The notes: generated from the sequence alone by a model not told the origin. Shown: positions 26,774 to 35,535, numbered from the stretch's first letter. The stretch is DNA of 64,000 nt from Hyphomicrobiales bacterium (GCA_027489955.1 JAIXYZ010000013.1:744001-808000), one strand, 5' to 3'. Program-made: numbers and translations.

Positions 26774-28156
26774 TTACTGCCGCAGCGGCTCCAATGCGAA
26801 GCCGGACGGGGCCGAGCGCACCTGGCCCCACCGCTCCTGCGTGCCAATGGAGCTTTCCGCAAGAGTTTGAATGTTCAGTTTCCGCAGCAGCGCGCCGGTG
26901 CTGGCGGCGAGCTGATACTCGGAGAAGACTCGGATGAACCGCGACGTCACGAGCTGGGTGCGGGCGTTGAACAGCGTGTTCTCGGCGTCCAGCAGGTCGA
27001 GCAGGCTGCGGCGGCTCAGGTCGTATTCCTGACGGTAGGAGCCGACGACCTTCTCGGCGGAGGCGACCTGCTGCTGCAGGGCCGCCAAGCGGCTTCCCGT
27101 CGCGACGCGGTTGATGAACGCGCGCTCCGCCGCCTCGTCGACCTGCCGGCGCAGCGTGTCCTGGCGGATGCGCGCCTCGCCGAGGCGCTCGATGGCCTCG
27201 CCGCGGCGAGCCTCGCGGATGCCGCCGTCGAACACGTTCATCGACATCACGATGCGACCGGTCGCCTCCTGGCGCGGTCCGCGGATCTGCTGCAATTCCT
27301 CGCCGCTGCCCAGCACGCCCTCGGCATAGATGCGCGGCATGTAGCCCGAGATCGTGCGGTCGGCGTTGAAGCGCGCGGCGTCGGCATCGGCCGCGGCGAC
27401 CGCCAGCGTCGGGTGGTTCGCCCGGGCCACGGCCACCGCGCTCTCGCGGGTCGCCGGAAGGCCGGCAATGCCGCGGGGGGCGGACAGGCCGCGCGGCTCG
27501 GTGCCCACGATGCGACGGAACTTGGCCTTGGTGTCCTCGAGGGACTTGATGACGTCGCTCTCGACCGCGCGCGACGCGGCCAGGCGCTCCTCCACCTGCT
27601 GGACCTCGCTGATGCTGCCGGAGCCGCCGTCGAACTTGCGGCGCACCAGGCCGAAGATCTCCTGGTGCTTGGCGATGTTGCGGCGCGCGACGCCCAGGAT
27701 CTGCTCGTGGCGCAGGATGTCGATATAGGCTTCCGCCGCGTCGAGGCCGAGCAGTTCGGACCGCTCGACGACGCGCAGGGCGGCCGCGTCGACGCGGGCG
27801 GCCTGGCGGTAGATGTCGTTGGACGTGGCGAAGCCGTCGAAGATCAGCTGGCGCACGACGAGCTGGCCCTGCGCCGGGTTGAACCACTTGTCCGACCGCA
27901 GCGGCGGCAGCACGCCCACCTGGTCGGTCCGGACGCGGCTCGCGCCGAAGGAGCCGTCGAGGCTGACCTGGGGAAGGTACTGGCCGACCGCCTGCTTCAA
28001 TTCGTAATCGACGGCGCGCCGGTTGGCTGCAGCTTCGCCGATGCTGGGATTGGTCTGGACGGTAAGGCGGATCGCCTCCTCAATCGACATGGCGCCTGCC
28101 GCCGACGTCATCAGAGACATCGCGAGCACGGACAACGCACCCAACCTGAACCGCAT
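26774..28156 (-). CDS. TolC-family outer-membrane channel of the type I secretion system (LapE-like)
   Basis: Outer-membrane and periplasmic export duct. From ATG 28156 it is 460 residues with a clear Sec signal peptide (MRFRLGALSVLAMSLMTSAAGA). Two TolC repeat halves contain long coiled-coil helices and the NPSIGEAAANRRA-type opening. ATG 28156 is preferred over the in-frame ATG at 28213 because it directly opens the signal peptide, has GGGGG upstream, and leaves the CtrA-type site in the leader. It is the first gene of the minus-strand secretion-lapG operon. Confidence 0.92.
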   Translation of the reverse strand: MRFRLGALSVLAMSLMTSAAGAMSIEEAIRLTVQTNPSIGEAAANRRAVDYELKQAVGQYLPQVSLDGSFGASRVRTDQVGVLPPLRSDKWFNPAQGQLVVRQLIFDGFATSNDIYRQAARVDAAALRVVERSELLGLDAAEAYIDILRHEQILGVARRNIAKHQEIFGLVRRKFDGGSGSISEVQQVEERLAASRAVESDVIKSLEDTKAKFRRIVGTEPRGLSAPRGIAGLPATRESAVAVARANHPTLAVAAADADAARFNADRTISGYMPRIYAEGVLGSGEELQQIRGPRQEATGRIVMSMNVFDGGIREARRGEAIERLGEARIRQDTLRRQVDEAAERAFINRVATGSRLAALQQQVASAEKVVGSYRQEYDLSRRSLLDLLDAENTLFNARTQLVTSRFIRVFSEYQLAASTGALLRKLNIQTLAESSIGTQERWGQVRSAPSGFALEPLRQ

Positions 28157-28183
28157 AGCGGGCCCCCACCCATACAACCGATC

Positions 28184-28203
28184 ATGCGTTAACGCATCTT
28201 TAA
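28184..28203 (-). promoter_or_regulatory. CtrA-type binding site plus 14-bp palindrome upstream of the secretion operon
   Basis: The minus strand reads TTAAAGATGCGTTAAC (28203-28188), an exact fit to the alphaproteobacterial CtrA full site TTAA-N7-TTAAC. It overlaps a perfect palindrome, ATGCGTTAACGCAT (28184-28197). It is about 30-45 bp upstream of the TolC-family start. Function is inferred from the match only. Confidence 0.55.
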
Positions 28204-28379
28204 GGTGTCGCAAAGCCGATTCGCGCGGGATAGTTACTCATGGTTGACGGTGCGGCATCACTGGTGCGCCCTCGCAACAGGATTTTCGCCGCGGAACCCT
28301 GTTTCCGCTCCTTCAAAGCCTCGTTCCGCCGGGCGTGAAAGTGCCCGGACTACGTGTTTGCGAGCTGGATGACGGCGCC

Positions 28380-28976
28380 ATGGCCACAGATGCGATCGAT
28401 TCCTCCGGACTGCGCGAGCTGATCGCCGCGCGCGGCCGGGTTCTGGCGCGCCCCGTCCTCGTTGCGCTGGACGGGCGCAGCGGTGTCGGCAAGTCGACGC
28501 TGGCGGGCCGTCTCGCGGATGCCCTCGACGGGGTGGTCGTCGAGGGCGACGATTTCTACGCCGGCGGGACCGCGCTGCGCGGCGACAGTCCGGCCGAGCG
28601 CGCCGCGGCCTGCATCGACTGGACGCGCCAGCGCCCCGTGCTGGAAGCGCTGGCGGCGGGGAAGGAGGCGGCCTGGCGAGCCTTCGACTGGGATGCCTTC
28701 GACGGGCGTCTGCGCGACGAGCCGACGGTGCTCGCGCCGGGGCCGGTGGTGATCCTGGAAGGCGTCTACGCCGCCCGGCCCGAGCTGGCCGACCTCTTCG
28801 ATATGCGCGTCGTCCTCGTCGTGCCCGATGAGATGCGCCTATCGCGCCTGGAGGAGCGCGAGGGGACGATCGGGCCGTGGGAGCGCCAATGGCACGAGGC
28901 GGAGGACTTCTACTTCGCGACCATCATGCCGATGGAGCGGTTCGACGTTGTCGTGGACGGCACCGGAGCACTGTGA
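28380..28976 (+). CDS. Uridine kinase-like P-loop kinase
   Basis: Cytosolic small-molecule kinase of the uridine kinase/phosphoribulokinase-like P-loop group; substrate unknown. From ATG 28380 it is 198 residues. Walker A is DGRSGVGKST, followed by the acceptor-site EGDDFY motif and a hydrophobic Walker B-like VVILEGVYAARPEL. A lid region contains arginines (RLSRLEEREG). An in-frame GTG at 28335 would add 15 residues, but the ATG is a better start. It is divergent from the secretion operon and convergent with the P-type ATPase gene. Confidence 0.75.
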   Translation: MATDAIDSSGLRELIAARGRVLARPVLVALDGRSGVGKSTLAGRLADALDGVVVEGDDFYAGGTALRGDSPAERAAACIDWTRQRPVLEALAAGKEAAWRAFDWDAFDGRLRDEPTVLAPGPVVILEGVYAARPELADLFDMRVVLVVPDEMRLSRLEEREGTIGPWERQWHEAEDFYFATIMPMERFDVVVDGTGAL

Positions 28977-29004
28977 AGCCGGGCCTGGCCGCGCCTCTCG
29001 CCTG

Positions 29005-30861
29005 TCACGCCGGCTCGCGCTGCCCGTCCGGCGCGATGCGCAGCGCGCGTAGCGCGTTGAGGATCACCGCGACGTCGATCACCTCCTGCAGTACCGCCCC
29101 CTGGACGGGCGTGAGATAGCCCATCGCGGCGGCGACCATGCCGAGCACGGACAATCCGATCCCCGCGACGACGCTTTCCAGCGCGATCCGGCGCGATGCG
29201 CGCGCAATCGCGAGACCCGGCACCAGCCGGTCGATCCGGTCGACGAGAAGGATGGCGTCGGCAGCCTCGGCGGAGGCCGCGGCGCCGCGCGCGCCCATCG
29301 CCACGCCGACATCGGCGGCGGCGAGGGCAGGGGCGTCGTTCACGCCGTCGCCCACCATCATGACCGGCCCGCGCTTGCGCTCGGATAGGACGAGCATGAC
29401 CTTCTGGTCCGGCGTCAGGCTGGCCCTCAGCCCGTCGAGGCCGAGGCCCTCCGTCACGCGCTCGGCCACGTCGGCGCGGTCGCCCGTCGCCAGGACGATG
29501 CGGCCGATGCCGCCCCGGCGCAGGTCTGCCAGCATGGCGGCGGCGCCCTGCCGCAGCGGGTCCGACATGACGAGCCGGCCCGCCATGCGCCCGTCGACGC
29601 CCACCGCCACCAGGACCGACCCGGCGGCGACGGCGGGGGCGCCGCCCGGCAGGCGGCCGACGCGCGATGCCACGAAGTCGTCGCCGCCGACGATGACAGT
29701 TCGGCCCTCCACATGGCCGACGACCCCTTCGCCTGGGATTTCCGCCACGTCGGACGGCACGGCGAGCGGCAGCCCGCGAGCTCTTGCCGCCGCGACGATC
29801 GCCTGCGCCACCGGGTGCTTCGACGCCTGGTCGAGCGCCGCCGCGAAGCGCAGGATGTCGTCCTGCGCCATGCCATCATGGCTTTCGATGGTCACGATCT
29901 GCGGCCGCCCGTCCGTAAGCGTGCCCGTCTTGTCGAGGATCAGCGTGCGCACGCGCGCCATCGTCTCCAGCGGTCCGGCGCCCTTGATCAGCACGCCGAA
30001 ATGGGCCGCGCGGGACAGCCCCGCCACCAGCGCGACGGGCACGGCGAGGATCAGCGGGCAGGGCGTCGCCACCACGAGCACGGCGACGGCGCGGATGGGG
30101 TCACCGGTGAGCCACCAGGCCGCGCCGGCAATGGCGAGGGTCAGCGCCAGGAAGCCGAGCGACCATTGGTCGGCAAGCCGCGCCATCGGGGCCTTGGAGC
30201 GCTGCGCCTCCTCCACGAGCCGGACGATCCCCGCATAGGTGCTCTCCTTCGCCCGGCGCGTCGCCGTGACGTCGAAGGCTTCGCCCGCATTGGTCGAACC
30301 GCTCATGACGTCCGCGCCCGGAGCCAGGCGCTGCGGCAGGGACTCGCCCGTCAGCGCCGACGTGTCGACGAAGGCCGAGGCGGATGTCACCGTTCCGTCC
30401 ACGGGCACCACGTCGCCGTTGCGGATCAGCAGCCTGTCGCCGGGAGCCACGGCATCGAGCGGCACGTCCTCGAGCGCACCGTTCCTGTGCCGCGTGGCGG
30501 ATCGCGGCACCCGCGAGAGGAGATCGTGCATTTCCCGCCGGGCGCGCCCCTCGGCGAAGCTCTCCAGGAACGTGCCGCCGGAATACATCACGGCGACGAC
30601 GGCGGCCGCGAGCGTCTCCCCGAACACGAGGGCCGCGGTCATCGACAGCGCCGCGACGATGTCCAGGCCGACCTCGCCGAGCCGGACATTGCGCAGGATC
30701 TCCACCGCCAGGGCGAGCAGGGCCGGAAGGACGCCGGCGCGCCAGATCATGTCCGCAAGGTCGGCCCGCCCGGCGGCATGGGCGCCAAGACCGACGACGA
30801 GCCCGGCCACTGCGAGAAGCAGGATTGCGGTCTTCAGCCGATCGGTCCGGTCCTGCTCCAT
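29005..30861 (-). CDS. Heavy-metal translocating P1B-type ATPase
   Basis: Inner-membrane metal-ion pump. From ATG 30861, preceded by a GGGGAGG ribosome-binding site, it is 618 residues, short for the family. It has no N-terminal metal-binding domain. Visible motifs are TGES (171-174), the TM ion-site motif TPC (266-268, in VVATPCPLILAVP), DKTGT with phosphorylated Asp310, an HP motif (SKHPVAQAI), and the hinge GDGVNDAPALA. The TPC in place of CPC or SPC means the metal cannot be assigned with confidence. An in-frame upstream extension to 31374 is low-complexity and not part of the protein. No regulator sits beside it. Confidence 0.92.
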   Translation of the reverse strand: MEQDRTDRLKTAILLLAVAGLVVGLGAHAAGRADLADMIWRAGVLPALLALAVEILRNVRLGEVGLDIVAALSMTAALVFGETLAAAVVAVMYSGGTFLESFAEGRARREMHDLLSRVPRSATRHRNGALEDVPLDAVAPGDRLLIRNGDVVPVDGTVTSASAFVDTSALTGESLPQRLAPGADVMSGSTNAGEAFDVTATRRAKESTYAGIVRLVEEAQRSKAPMARLADQWSLGFLALTLAIAGAAWWLTGDPIRAVAVLVVATPCPLILAVPVALVAGLSRAAHFGVLIKGAGPLETMARVRTLILDKTGTLTDGRPQIVTIESHDGMAQDDILRFAAALDQASKHPVAQAIVAAARARGLPLAVPSDVAEIPGEGVVGHVEGRTVIVGGDDFVASRVGRLPGGAPAVAAGSVLVAVGVDGRMAGRLVMSDPLRQGAAAMLADLRRGGIGRIVLATGDRADVAERVTEGLGLDGLRASLTPDQKVMLVLSERKRGPVMMVGDGVNDAPALAAADVGVAMGARGAAASAEAADAILLVDRIDRLVPGLAIARASRRIALESVVAGIGLSVLGMVAAAMGYLTPVQGAVLQEVIDVAVILNALRALRIAPDGQREPA

Positions 30862-31031
30862 CCAAGGCCTCCCCGGAAAGGATCGGCAGCCCGGCTCCAG
30901 CGACGGGGCCGCCCGGCGCGGGCCGGAGGACCGGCGCCTGCCGCCATCTTGGCGCAAGCGGAGCGGGGCGTCGATCATCTGGACTGCGCAGGGGGCGTGC
31001 AGCGATTGCGCTGCGCTGCCCGCCCGGCAAT

Positions 31032-32054
31032 TCAGCGCGGCGGCGCCTGGCCCGTGCCGCCTAGGCGCGCAAGCTCGGCCACGGCGCCCGCGCGTTCGAT
31101 GGACTGCGCCGGACAGCCCGCGGCGGCATTCTGCAGCAGCGGTCGCGCCAGATCGGCGTTTCCGCGACCCAGGTGCCATTGCGCCTCGTAGAAATCGACA
31201 TCGCAGATGGCGTTGGGATGGCGTGGGAGCGCGCGGAGCTGGGTGCCGGTGAGCTTGTTCTGGAAGAACTGGAACAGCGGCGTCGGCCATTGCGGGCCCG
31301 GAAGGCCCGCCGCGAAACGGTCCAGTTCGTCCCGGCCGTCCCTCTTCAGGCGCACCGTCAGGAAATATCGCCACAAGGCCCCGTAGGGATCGCCAAGCGC
31401 GGCAGCCTGCCGGAAGTCGTCGGATGCCGCGTCCAGGGTGCCGCGGACGAAATAGGCCCGGCCCCGTAGCATGTAGACGCCGCGATCCGTGGGCGCGAGC
31501 ATGATCGCCCGGCTGAAATCGGGGATCGCCGCTTCCGGCGAGTCGGCGGCGAGCCAGGCATGCCCGCGATTGACCAGCCCGATCACCGATTTCGGATCGA
31601 GGCGCACGGCCTCGTTGTAGTCCTCGATCGCCCGCACGGTCTGCCGCTTGCCGAGCCAGAGATTGCCGCGGTTGCGGTAAGCGATGGCCGATTGCGGGTC
31701 GATCCGGATCGTCTCGTCGAAATCGGCCATCGCCGCATCAATATCGCCCCTGCCACTCAGCAGGATGCCCCGGTTGACCCGCGCCAGCGTCGACCGCGGG
31801 GACAGCCGGACGGCCTCGTCGAGGTCGGCGATGGCGCGATTGCGGTCTCCCTTCGATGCGAACGCGACCGCCCGGTTGACGTAGGCGACGGCCGGCTCCT
31901 GCACCTGCACCTGTCCCTCGATGATCGCGGTGCAGCCGCGGATCGTCAGGTCCGGATCCGCCCGCTGGTTGCAATCCTCGCCGGGCCCTGCCTGCGCGCC
32001 CGCGCTCATCGCCAAAGCCAGGGCCGCGGAAAGGAGTGTGCGCAGATAGGCCAT
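31032..32054 (-). CDS. Periplasmic tetratricopeptide-repeat protein
   Basis: Secreted TPR protein of unknown partner, 340 residues. A signal peptide is evident (MAYLRTLLSAALALAMSAGAQA). At least five TPR units follow from about residue 55 to 210, with recurring A-x-x-x-R-G/N and A-I-x-D-F/Y-x-x-A/T-I-x-L-x-P patterns. The remainder is a mixed region with cysteines. TPRs act as protein-interaction scaffolds. It stands alone on the minus strand, divergent from the LysR gene, and gives no pathway clue. Confidence 0.85.
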   Translation of the reverse strand: MAYLRTLLSAALALAMSAGAQAGPGEDCNQRADPDLTIRGCTAIIEGQVQVQEPAVAYVNRAVAFASKGDRNRAIADLDEAVRLSPRSTLARVNRGILLSGRGDIDAAMADFDETIRIDPQSAIAYRNRGNLWLGKRQTVRAIEDYNEAVRLDPKSVIGLVNRGHAWLAADSPEAAIPDFSRAIMLAPTDRGVYMLRGRAYFVRGTLDAASDDFRQAAALGDPYGALWRYFLTVRLKRDGRDELDRFAAGLPGPQWPTPLFQFFQNKLTGTQLRALPRHPNAICDVDFYEAQWHLGRGNADLARPLLQNAAAGCPAQSIERAGAVAELARLGGTGQAPPR

Positions 32055-32395
32055 CAGGAATGGCTCCCCTGGGAACGGAACCGGCAGGCGCCGGATGCAG
32101 CGTTCTTACGACGGAGCGCGACGACTGATAAGCGGTCGGATCGGCTCAAGTGCGCCGATCGGCCAACTGCAGCCTCAACGCGTGCGCGGTCTGCTTGTGA
32201 GACTGCGGGTGCTCGGACGCAAGGCGCTTGCCAAATTCCGCCTGCACGAACTGCGTGGCATCTTGCCAGCCGGCCGGTGCCGATGCCTCAATGAATGCCC
32301 CGCGACCCCGGAGGCGGGTTTGCGCTGCCTTGCCCGGCTGGCGGTGTTGGCGCGACGGAGGGGTGGCGTTGCCGCGACACGAGGCTCGACCCGCC
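32055..32395. other. Intergenic region between the TPR and LysR genes
   Basis: A 341-bp divergent gap with no convincing gene, terminator or canonical promoter. A minus-strand frame ending near 32146 has a protein-like tail (GWQDATQFVQAEF), but it has no start of its own outside the LysR gene. At most it is a degraded remnant. Confidence 0.5.
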
Positions 32396-33319
32396 ATGCC
32401 CGCCGAACCGCGACCGTCCCTGACCCTCCGACAGATCGAGGTCGTCAGGGCGATCATGATCACCGGAACCATTGCCGGAGCCGCGGCGCTGCTGAACGTC
32501 TCTGCGCCTGGCATCAGCCGGCTGATGAAGTACACCGAACGTTCCCTCAAGCTGCGTCTCTTTGAGCGGAAGCAGGGACGATACGTGCCCACGCCGCAGG
32601 CTCGGGATATTTTCGAGCAGATCAACGGCGTCTACCGGAAGGTCGACGACCTGCAGCAGATGCTGGCCCGGATCGAGCGGGGCGTGGACGAGGAATTGCG
32701 CCTCGGATCCGTCCCCAGCATCTCCCACGTCATGGTGCCGCGGGCGATCGAGCGGCTGAAGCGGAGCCATCCGGACCTGCGGCTGGACGTGAACATCCTG
32801 AAGATCGAGGAGGCGCTGGACTACCTGCTCTTGGCAAGGGGCGAACTGGCCGTCATGAGCTACCGGCTCCATCACCCGGGGATCGATTTCCTGCCGCTGG
32901 CGAAGGGCGAGCTCTTCTGCATCGTGCCCGAGAACCATCCGTTTGCCGGCCGTCAGGAGATCACGCCCGCCGAGATCGCGGGCCAGCCGCTGATCGGCAT
33001 CGATCCGAACGATCCTTACGGACGCATCCTCACCGAGATCTTCGCCCGCCACGGCCTGTCCTACGACATCGTCATCCGCGCACGCTTCGGCACCACCGTC
33101 TGCGCTCTCGTGAAAGCGGGTCTGGGCATCGCCATCATCGACCAGTTCACGGTTGCCCATGGCAGCATGCCGGGGATCAGGCTGCTGCGGATCACCGTGC
33201 CGACGCGCTTCCAGACCTACGTGGCCGTCAAGGCGGATCGCCCGCTCTCGCGCTTTGCCGAAAGCTTCATCGGGCTGCTGCGCGAGGAGATGCGAGCCGT
33301 CGCGCCGCACCTGAACTGA
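32396..33319 (+). CDS. LysR-family transcriptional regulator
   Basis: DNA-binding regulator, 307 residues from ATG 32396. The winged helix-turn-helix spans about residues 9-68 (TLRQIEVVRAIMITGTIAGA...GISRLMKYTER), followed by a linker helix and a type-2 periplasmic-binding-like effector domain (about 95-300). The upstream in-frame extension from 32228 is not LysR-like. It is co-oriented with, and 127 bp ahead of, the shikimate-type catabolic operon, so it is the likely activator of that operon. Its inducer might be shikimate, quinate or a downstream intermediate (inference). Confidence 0.93.
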   Translation: MPAEPRPSLTLRQIEVVRAIMITGTIAGAAALLNVSAPGISRLMKYTERSLKLRLFERKQGRYVPTPQARDIFEQINGVYRKVDDLQQMLARIERGVDEELRLGSVPSISHVMVPRAIERLKRSHPDLRLDVNILKIEEALDYLLLARGELAVMSYRLHHPGIDFLPLAKGELFCIVPENHPFAGRQEITPAEIAGQPLIGIDPNDPYGRILTEIFARHGLSYDIVIRARFGTTVCALVKAGLGIAIIDQFTVAHGSMPGIRLLRITVPTRFQTYVAVKADRPLSRFAESFIGLLREEMRAVAPHLN

Positions 33320-33339
33320 CAGTTACGATCCGGGCGTGA

Positions 33340-33356
33340 CCTAACATCATGTTAGG
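33340..33356. promoter_or_regulatory. Candidate LysR operator upstream of the aroE-like gene
   Basis: CCTAACA, three bases, TGTTAGG: a perfect 7-bp inverted repeat containing a T-N11-A core, as expected of LysR boxes. It lies about 90 bp before the aroE-like start. There is no following T-run, so it is not a terminator. Confidence 0.5.
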
Positions 33357-33446
33357 GTTCCCATACCAATCGGTCATTGCGCCGGGTTCTGGTGCACATA
33401 AGCTTCCCTCAGCCGGAGATCACATCCGGCGTCGGGACGAAACGCC

Positions 33447-34325
33447 ATGCCGACCGAGGTCGAACCTCCACGCCGGCTCCTCACCGGGCTTCTAGGCTAT
33501 CCGGTCGCGCATTCCGCGTCGCCCGCGATGCACGAGGCCGCCGGCCGCGTTGCTGGCCTGGACCTGCGCTATCATCTCATCGAGCGCGGCGCCCTGGATC
33601 GGCAGGGCCTGCAGGCCGTGCTCGACGGCCTCGTCGCCCTCGGCTTTGCCGGCATCAACGTCACGTTCCCCTACAAGGAGCGCGTGGTGCCGCTGCTCGA
33701 CAGCCTGTCGGCGCAAGCCGCCGCCCTAGGCGCCGTCAACACGATCGTGGTGCGCGACGGCCGGCTTCATGGCTTCAACACCGACTGCACCGGGTTTCGC
33801 ACTGTGTGCGAGCGCCTGGGCGCCGCAGCCCTCGAACGCCCCGTCGCGCTGGTGGGCGCCGGCGGGGCAGGGCGGGCCATGGCCGCCGCCCTGCTGGAGG
33901 CAGGCGCGGGCGAGGTGCGGATCTACGACGTGGACTCCGACAAGGCCCGCCGCCTCGCCGACGATCTTGCGCGCTTCGGGGCCGCCCGCGTGAGCGCGTC
34001 GGCGGCGGAGGCCGCGCGCGACGCAGGCGGCATCGTCAACGCGACCCCCGTCGGCATGAAGGACCCGGACGCCACTCCCGTCGACGCGTCGCTGATTGCG
34101 CCCGGCATGTGGGCGGCCGACGCGGTTTACGTTCCGCTGATGACGCGGTTCCTGCGGGAAGCGCACGCGAGGGGCGCGAAGGTCGTGACCGGGCGTGAAC
34201 TGGCCATTCGCCAGGCCGTGGACGCCTTTTCGCTGATGACGGGTTTCGAGGCATCGGAGGCTGCCATGGCGCAGGCCTTCGATGCGACGATCGCGCCAAT
34301 GCCGGTCAGTCCGGTCGCGGCATGA
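33447..34325 (+). CDS. Shikimate/quinate dehydrogenase, AroE family, NAD-type
   Basis: Oxidises shikimate to 3-dehydroshikimate (and possibly quinate to 3-dehydroquinate). The 292-residue protein shows the substrate motif HSASPAMH, catalytic Lys77 (NVTFPYKERV), Asp113 (GFNTDCTGF) and the dinucleotide loop GAGGAG (137-142). The strand after the loop ends in IYDVDSDKA, with an acidic residue where NADP-dependent biosynthetic AroE has an NRT/Arg motif. In the family this suggests NAD+ use and a catabolic direction. It heads a run of genes encoding a transporter and 3-dehydroshikimate dehydratase, which supports degradation rather than aromatic amino acid synthesis. Confidence 0.88.
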   Translation: MPTEVEPPRRLLTGLLGYPVAHSASPAMHEAAGRVAGLDLRYHLIERGALDRQGLQAVLDGLVALGFAGINVTFPYKERVVPLLDSLSAQAAALGAVNTIVVRDGRLHGFNTDCTGFRTVCERLGAAALERPVALVGAGGAGRAMAAALLEAGAGEVRIYDVDSDKARRLADDLARFGAARVSASAAEAARDAGGIVNATPVGMKDPDATPVDASLIAPGMWAADAVYVPLMTRFLREAHARGAKVVTGRELAIRQAVDAFSLMTGFEASEAAMAQAFDATIAPMPVSPVAA

Positions 34326-34389
34326 AATCGGTCGGAGACGACCGCACAAGGGCCCGGGACAAGCCGGGCCGACAGGAGGAGAGAAGCGT

Positions 34390-35526
34390 ATGAGGACGTG
34401 GATCATCGGAGGGGCGCTGGCCGCCCTCGCCCTGGGCTCGCCGGTTCTGGCGCAGGACAAGGTTAAGCTCATCAACGTGTCGGAGCTGTCGGGCGCTGGC
34501 GCCACGGCCGGCACGAACTGGAAGAACGGCATCGATCTCGCCGTCGCCGAGATCAATGCCAAGGGCGGCATCCTGGGCCGCCAGATCGAGATCGTGCACT
34601 ACGACACCCAGACCAACCCGGCCAACACGCGAGCGGCCGTCCAGCGCGCCATCGACGAGGGCACCTATGCGGTTCTCGGCCCCGTCTTCTCCGGCCCGAT
34701 CGGCGCCTCCATGCAGATCGCCCAGCGTGCCGAGATCGCCCAGCTGGTGGGCGGCGAGGCCGCCAACCTGACGGCGCAGAATAACCCCTACATCTTCCGC
34801 ACGTCGCTGAGCCAGACGGCGGCCATGCCCAAGCTCGCCAAGGCGCTCGCCAACGACGTGAAGGCCAAGACGGTCTCGGTCGTGTGGGTGAACAACGACT
34901 TCGGCAAGGGCGGCCGCGACGCCATCAACGCCGAGCTTGCGAAGGTCGGCATCAAGGTGGCGGCGGACATCTCCACCGAACAGGGCCAGGCCGACTTCGC
35001 GGCGGACGCGATCAAGGTGAAGAACGCCAATGCCGACGCCGTGTTCGTCTACCTCAACGAGGAGGAGAGCGCGCGCTTCCTGCGGGCCGCCCGCCAGCAG
35101 GGTATCGACAAGCCGATCTGGGGCGAGACCACGCTGCTCGGCGCCAAGGTCATCGAGCTGGCCGGCGACGCCGCGAACGGCGTCAAGGGCCATGTCGGCC
35201 TGTCGGTGGACGCGCCGGTCCCCGGGCTCAAGGATTTCGGCCGCAAGTTCCGCGAGAAGTTCAACTACGCGTCGGACCATAACGGCATCAAGGGCTACAA
35301 CGCCGTCTACATGATCAAGTGGGCGACTGAGAAGCAGAAGAAGTTTGACAAGAAGGGCCTCGCCGACACGCTGCGCGGCGCCACGATTAAGGTCTCCGAA
35401 GAGCCCGGCATCCTGATGGACACGGTCGTGCTCAAGAACGGCGACCTGGATCGCGAAAGCTTCCTGGCCGAGGTCAAGGCGGGCAAGCAGGAGATCGTCG
35501 CCGTCCTGCCGCCGGTCGGCCCCTAA
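34390..35526 (+). CDS. ABC transporter substrate-binding protein, HAAT (Leu/Ile/Val) family
   Basis: Periplasmic binding protein, 378 residues, of the type I fold (Peripla_BP_6). A Sec signal peptide is clear (MRTWIIGGALAALALGSPVLA). ATG 34390 is preceded by GGAGGAG. The body has the family opening (LSGAGATAGTNWKNGIDLAVAEINAKGG) and the glycine-rich GPVFSGP ligand loop. HAAT importers carry amino acids but also many aromatic and carboxylic acids; the neighbouring enzymes point to shikimate, quinate or a related acid (inference). The gene is followed by a 25-nt intercistronic hairpin. Confidence 0.92.
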   Translation: MRTWIIGGALAALALGSPVLAQDKVKLINVSELSGAGATAGTNWKNGIDLAVAEINAKGGILGRQIEIVHYDTQTNPANTRAAVQRAIDEGTYAVLGPVFSGPIGASMQIAQRAEIAQLVGGEAANLTAQNNPYIFRTSLSQTAAMPKLAKALANDVKAKTVSVVWVNNDFGKGGRDAINAELAKVGIKVAADISTEQGQADFAADAIKVKNANADAVFVYLNEEESARFLRAARQQGIDKPIWGETTLLGAKVIELAGDAANGVKGHVGLSVDAPVPGLKDFGRKFREKFNYASDHNGIKGYNAVYMIKWATEKQKKFDKKGLADTLRGATIKVSEEPGILMDTVVLKNGDLDRESFLAEVKAGKQEIVAVLPPVGP

Positions 35527-35535
35527 GTCCGGAGT

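Noticed and set aside
28157-28213. Longer start for the TolC-family protein at 28213
   Set aside because: It would put 19 residues before a clear signal peptide and place the CtrA-type site inside the gene.
30862-31374. In-frame N-terminal extension of the P-type ATPase
   Set aside because: The sequence is low-complexity and overlaps the TPR gene; ATG 30861 has a strong ribosome-binding site and begins the normal protein.
32146-32625. Minus-strand frame with a protein-like tail between the TPR and LysR genes
   Set aside because: Its N-terminal half is antisense to the LysR gene and no start lies in the gap. The tail could be a degraded remnant, but that cannot be supported.
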